The notes under the pieces: model-generated
The model's input: the letters and a program-made list of their open reading frames with translations, nothing else
Database searches by the model: none
Told to the model about the DNA's origin: nothing
Made by a program: the position numbers and the translations under genes
Assembly: GCA_944327405.1 (NCBI GenBank)
Contig: CALVHK010000053.1
Location: 1-6,790, forward strand
DNA length: 6,790 nt
From: an uncultured Bacilli bacterium
Lineage (GTDB): Bacteria > Bacillota_I > Bacilli_A > RF39 > UBA660
Reading direction: 5' to 3'
Shown here: one piece after another, positions 4,465 through 6,790 of the stretch
Numbering within the stretch: position 1 is the stretch's first letter
Layout: every line of letters begins with the position of its first letter

Positions 4465-5598
4465 CTAATGACTATTTTTTATGGTGAATTTTTTATTTAT
4501 TACGTCTAGGATTAAGCTTACTATGGCTATCAACATAAGACAGGAGAATATCCATAATGGCATCCAATCTAGACCAAATAAATAAACTGAATAACCAGCT
4601 AGACTAGATAAATTGATGATGATCGGAATATATATTTTTCTTTTATAAACAAAATACCAAATAATGGATAAGACATCTGCCATAAACATGTATCTTTCAT
4701 GCATAAATGGTAGAAAATAAACTGCTATTAAAACGCTTAGTAAAGCAACACTTAAGATTTCTTGTTTTTCTATTTTTTTCTTTCTTTTCATAAAGTATAT
4801 TAATAAGCCTAGAAATAGTAATCCTGTGATGATAATAAAAATATAACCTATCACTTTTATATTAGGTAATAACTGGAATATATTGGCTAGATTTCTTGTT
4901 AGATAAACAGAATAATCTGTTGTTTGTTCTAAATAGGTCGTAAAACAATTCATGATTGGCATACCCATTAATATTACCGGTAAGCACATCAATATGTTTC
5001 CTAGAGGAATTAACAGAAAGTTGAAAATAGAAAACTTTTTGTTTACAAAATAAAGTATTACAAATAATGGTAAAATAAAGATAAACTGGAGCTTAAAGCT
5101 GAAGGCAACTCCAAGGATTAAAAAAGATAGAGAGTACTTTTCTTTTAATAACAAATATAGGGATAGTAATACAAAAGTTGTGTAAATACTATCACACTGT
5201 GCCCACATACTACTATTTAAAATGACAGTTGGAAGTAGTATGATGACTAACCACGATAAATAAGCATGTTTATTGTCTGTTAGAACTCTCACTATTAAAT
5301 ATCCGATGAAGCCCATAAGTATATCAAATACAACAGATAACATTTTAATCTTTATAATTGGAGCTCCCGGCAAGAATGTTAGTAAATAAAGGAGAGTTAA
5401 ATAAGGTGGGTTATAGTTTCCCAGACCATTTACCACACTCATTAGACCCTCTTCACTTAATATGTTATACCATTTAAATAAAAAGCGTTTATAATCACCA
5501 CTTTCAAACGAAAAAAAGAAGTATTTTATGAGAATACTTATTAAAATCACACTAATAATTAATATTGTCTTTTTATCTATGATTTTTCTTTTTTTCAA
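4465..5598 (-). CDS. Polytopic GT-C glycosyltransferase (Gpi18-like/mannosyltransferase family)
   Basis: An integral membrane protein of 377 aa with about ten hydrophobic segments. It resembles bacterial Gpi18-like GT-C enzymes (COG5542 type). Visible family marks are SGDY with Asp35 in the first outer loop (GT-C enzymes carry an acidic catalytic residue there), NYNPPYL (61-67), WAQCDS (132-137), SFKLQ (167-171) and PFMHERYMF (297-305). Such enzymes use polyprenyl-phosphate sugars on the outer face of the membrane; acceptor and sugar are unknown. The frame is open back to 5676, inside the GT2 gene, but TTG at 5596-5598 is chosen as the start. AAAAGGAG (5609-5616) is 10 nt before it, it follows the GT2 TAA by 1 bp, and the first membrane helix starts ten residues later. 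Co-transcribed with the GT2 gene, which could supply its lipid-linked donor. Confidence 0.8.
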   Translation of the reverse strand: MKKRKIIDKKTILIISVILISILIKYFFFSFESGDYKRFLFKWYNILSEEGLMSVVNGLGNYNPPYLTLLYLLTFLPGAPIIKIKMLSVVFDILMGFIGYLIVRVLTDNKHAYLSWLVIILLPTVILNSSMWAQCDSIYTTFVLLSLYLLLKEKYSLSFLILGVAFSFKLQFIFILPLFVILYFVNKKFSIFNFLLIPLGNILMCLPVILMGMPIMNCFTTYLEQTTDYSVYLTRNLANIFQLLPNIKVIGYIFIIITGLLFLGLLIYFMKRKKKIEKQEILSVALLSVLIAVYFLPFMHERYMFMADVLSIIWYFVYKRKIYIPIIINLSSLAGYSVYLFGLDWMPLWIFSCLMLIAIVSLILDVINKKFTIKNSH

Positions 5599-5599
5599 A

Positions 5600-6544
5600 T
5601 TATTTAAGCTCCTTTTCAATAATATATCTTGGTCTATGTTTGGTCTCGCTATATATTTTACCCACATATTCACCAATTAAACCAACAGATACTAACTGAA
5701 CGCCACCGATAAACCAAATTGATAGCATAATAAATGCCCATCCATCGACCGTATTACCAAGAATTTTTACAATAATGGTATAAATAATCATGATAATACT
5801 GATAAATAACATGATAAATCCTAGAGTAGTAATCATTTTAAGAGGTTTAACACTAAAGGAAGTGATACCATCCCAAGCAAATGATAACATTTTCTTAAGA
5901 GGATATTTCGACTCGCCAGCAGCTCGTTCATTTCGCTCATAGGTGGCAACTGAGGTTTGAAACCCAATTAAAGGAACAATTCCTCTTAAAAATAAGTTTA
6001 CTTCATCAAAGTTCTCTAATTCGTCTAAGGCACGTTTTGACATTAAACGGCAATCAGCATGATTGAATACAACTTCTACACCCATAACTCTCATTAACTT
6101 GTAGAAAGATTCGGCTGTAAATCGTTTAAAGAATGAGTCTTTCTTCCTTGAGCTACGAACTCCATAGACAATTTCTGCACCTTTATTATTTTCTTCAATC
6201 ATTTTATCTATAACACCGATGTCATCTTGAAGATCAGCATCCATACTAATTGTTATATCCGCATATTTTTTGGCAGTCATAAGTCCTGCTAGTAAAGCAT
6301 TTTGGTGTCCTTTATTTCGAGATAACTTTACACCCACAAAAAGTGGATCTTCTTTGTGATACTCTTCAATAAGCTCCCAAGTTTTGTCTTTAGAGCCATC
6401 ATTTACAAACATGACTTTAGAATCCTTGCTGATCTTTTTTTCTTTAATTAGACTTTCCATTTTTTCTTTTAATGCTTTTTTTGTTATTGGTAATACTTCT
6501 TCTTCATTATAACATGGTATTACTAAATATAATATTTTTGACAT
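5600..6544 (-). CDS. GT2 family polyprenyl-phosphate glycosyltransferase (GtrB/DPM1-like)
   Basis: A 314-aa enzyme expected to move a sugar from a nucleotide donor to undecaprenyl phosphate on the cytoplasmic face. The GT-A domain (about 1-225) shows VIPCYNEEE (8-16), VNDGSKDKT (47-55), RNKGHQNAL (76-84), the metal-binding MDADLQD with Asp102 and Asp104, HADCRLMS (162-169) and the RxxGESKYPLKKM type motif (about 207-219). Two C-terminal membrane helices (about 237-258 and 271-294) and a short basic tail follow, the standard GtrB/YkcC/CsbB plan at about the usual length. The frame could start at GTG 6556, but ATG at 6544 is preferred because GAGGTG stands 4-9 nt upstream and the protein then begins MSKILYLVIP. 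It is the first gene of a two-gene unit with the GT-C enzyme. The sugar cannot be read from sequence. Confidence 0.92.
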   Translation of the reverse strand: MSKILYLVIPCYNEEEVLPITKKALKEKMESLIKEKKISKDSKVMFVNDGSKDKTWELIEEYHKEDPLFVGVKLSRNKGHQNALLAGLMTAKKYADITISMDADLQDDIGVIDKMIEENNKGAEIVYGVRSSRKKDSFFKRFTAESFYKLMRVMGVEVVFNHADCRLMSKRALDELENFDEVNLFLRGIVPLIGFQTSVATYERNERAAGESKYPLKKMLSFAWDGITSFSVKPLKMITTLGFIMLFISIIMIIYTIIVKILGNTVDGWAFIMLSIWFIGGVQLVSVGLIGEYVGKIYSETKHRPRYIIEKELK

Positions 6545-6560
6545 AATACACCTCACTCCA

Positions 6561-6589
6561 ATTATAACAATCTATCTATGTTTTCTCAA
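6561..6589 (-). promoter_or_regulatory. Promoter of the glycosyltransferase pair, inside the upstream gene
   Basis: On the minus strand TTGAGA (6584-6589), a 17-bp spacer and a perfect TATAAT (6561-6566) preceded by TGT, so an extended -10 as well. Predicted start is near 6554, only about 10 nt before the ATG at 6544, so the transcript would be nearly leaderless and begin close to its Shine-Dalgarno. The -35 lies within the last codons of the upstream gene. Confidence 0.8.
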
Positions 6590-6790
6590 GCTCTTTGTTT
6601 GCTTTTTACTTAGAATGTACTCTTTTAATGTAATGTATTCTCCTATCAAAATAATGGCAGATAGAATTAAGCATGATGGAATACTCATGTAAGTTCTTTC
6701 TATGCGCTCATCCACTCTAAAGATAAAGGTATCCGATGTTTCTTCATTATTAATATATACGGAACCATTATTATAGGCTTTGTAATAAAT
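6572..6790 (-). CDS. Unidentified membrane protein, C-terminal 72 residues, cut by window edge
   Basis: An open frame enters from the right edge and ends TAG at 6572-6574. The visible part has a polar Tyr/Asn-rich stretch (about 1-34, with ETSDTFIFRVDERIERTY), one hydrophobic helix (about 35-52, SIPSCLILSAIILIGEY) and a basic cytoplasmic tail (SKKQTKSLRKHR). It therefore looks like an extracytoplasmic domain followed by a final membrane helix. Its place directly upstream of two glycosyltransferases (27 bp to the next start codon) hints at a cell-envelope or polysaccharide role, but the family cannot be named from this fragment. The promoter of the next unit overlaps its last codons. Confidence 0.7.
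   Translation of the reverse strand: MYYKAYNNGSVYINNEETSDTFIFRVDERIERTYMSIPSCLILSAIILIGEYITLKEYILSKKQTKSLRKHR

Noticed and set aside
5599..5676. Longer GT-C protein starting at ATG 5676, overlapping the GT2 gene
   Set aside because: The extra 26 residues are translated from GT2 coding sequence in another frame. A strong Shine-Dalgarno at 5609-5616 fits the TTG at 5598, giving a normal operon junction.
1..6790. CRISPR array, tRNA, rRNA or insertion sequence
   Set aside because: No regularly spaced repeats, cloverleaf, rRNA-like segment or transposase was seen on either strand.

Overview
The window is AT-rich, uses UGA as a stop (at the ends of lgt and of the XRE gene) and has well-formed Shine-Dalgarno sites. 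This points to a low-GC Gram-positive (Firmicutes/Bacilli-like) bacterium. The anchored Tyr/Asn/Thr-rich 437-aa protein resembles families I associate with uncultured gut Bacilli-type lineages, but the exact lineage cannot be fixed from this sequence.

Left part (1-2144, minus strand): lgt (prolipoprotein diacylglyceryl transferase) overlaps trxB (NADPH thioredoxin reductase) by 8 bp. Next comes the 5' part of a DUF3048/YerB-like membrane-anchored gene with its own extended -10 promoter. Upstream of lgt, a terminator of the preceding gene abuts the lgt promoter.

Middle (2144-4110): a 437-aa N-terminally anchored, extracytoplasmic protein (minus strand) is transcribed divergently from a small regulator made of two tandem XRE helix-turn-helix domains (plus strand). 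The 190-bp intergenic region has two back-to-back near-consensus promoters with 17-bp spacers. It also has three AGCT-centred elements: a palindrome between the promoters, and a 9-bp inverted repeat at the transcription start of the 437-aa gene. This suggests a regulator with its target.

Intergenic region 4111-4464, between two convergent genes, has no ordinary gene but is highly structured. On the minus strand there is a complete orphan small-RNA unit: promoter TTGTAT-17-TATACT, a 5' hairpin starting at the predicted first base, and a long hairpin followed by U6, giving about 90 nt. On the plus strand a second promoter (TTGCTT-17-CATAAT) would drive an overlapping RNA that carries several hairpins and a 38-codon ORF with a good Shine-Dalgarno. 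The two predicted RNAs begin with the same ten bases, so the plus RNA can also pair its own 5' and 3' ends. The layout resembles a type I toxin-antitoxin or antisense-regulated small-peptide locus. I recognise neither the RNA nor the peptide, and this is the main candidate for something undescribed.

Right part (4465-6790, minus strand): a GtrB/DPM1-type GT2 glycosyltransferase is followed after 1 bp by a polytopic GT-C (Gpi18-like) glycosyltransferase. This is a plausible pair in which the first enzyme makes a polyprenyl-phosphate sugar and the second uses it on the outer face of the membrane. The C-terminal end of an unidentified membrane protein lies at the right edge, and the GT2 promoter is embedded in its coding sequence.
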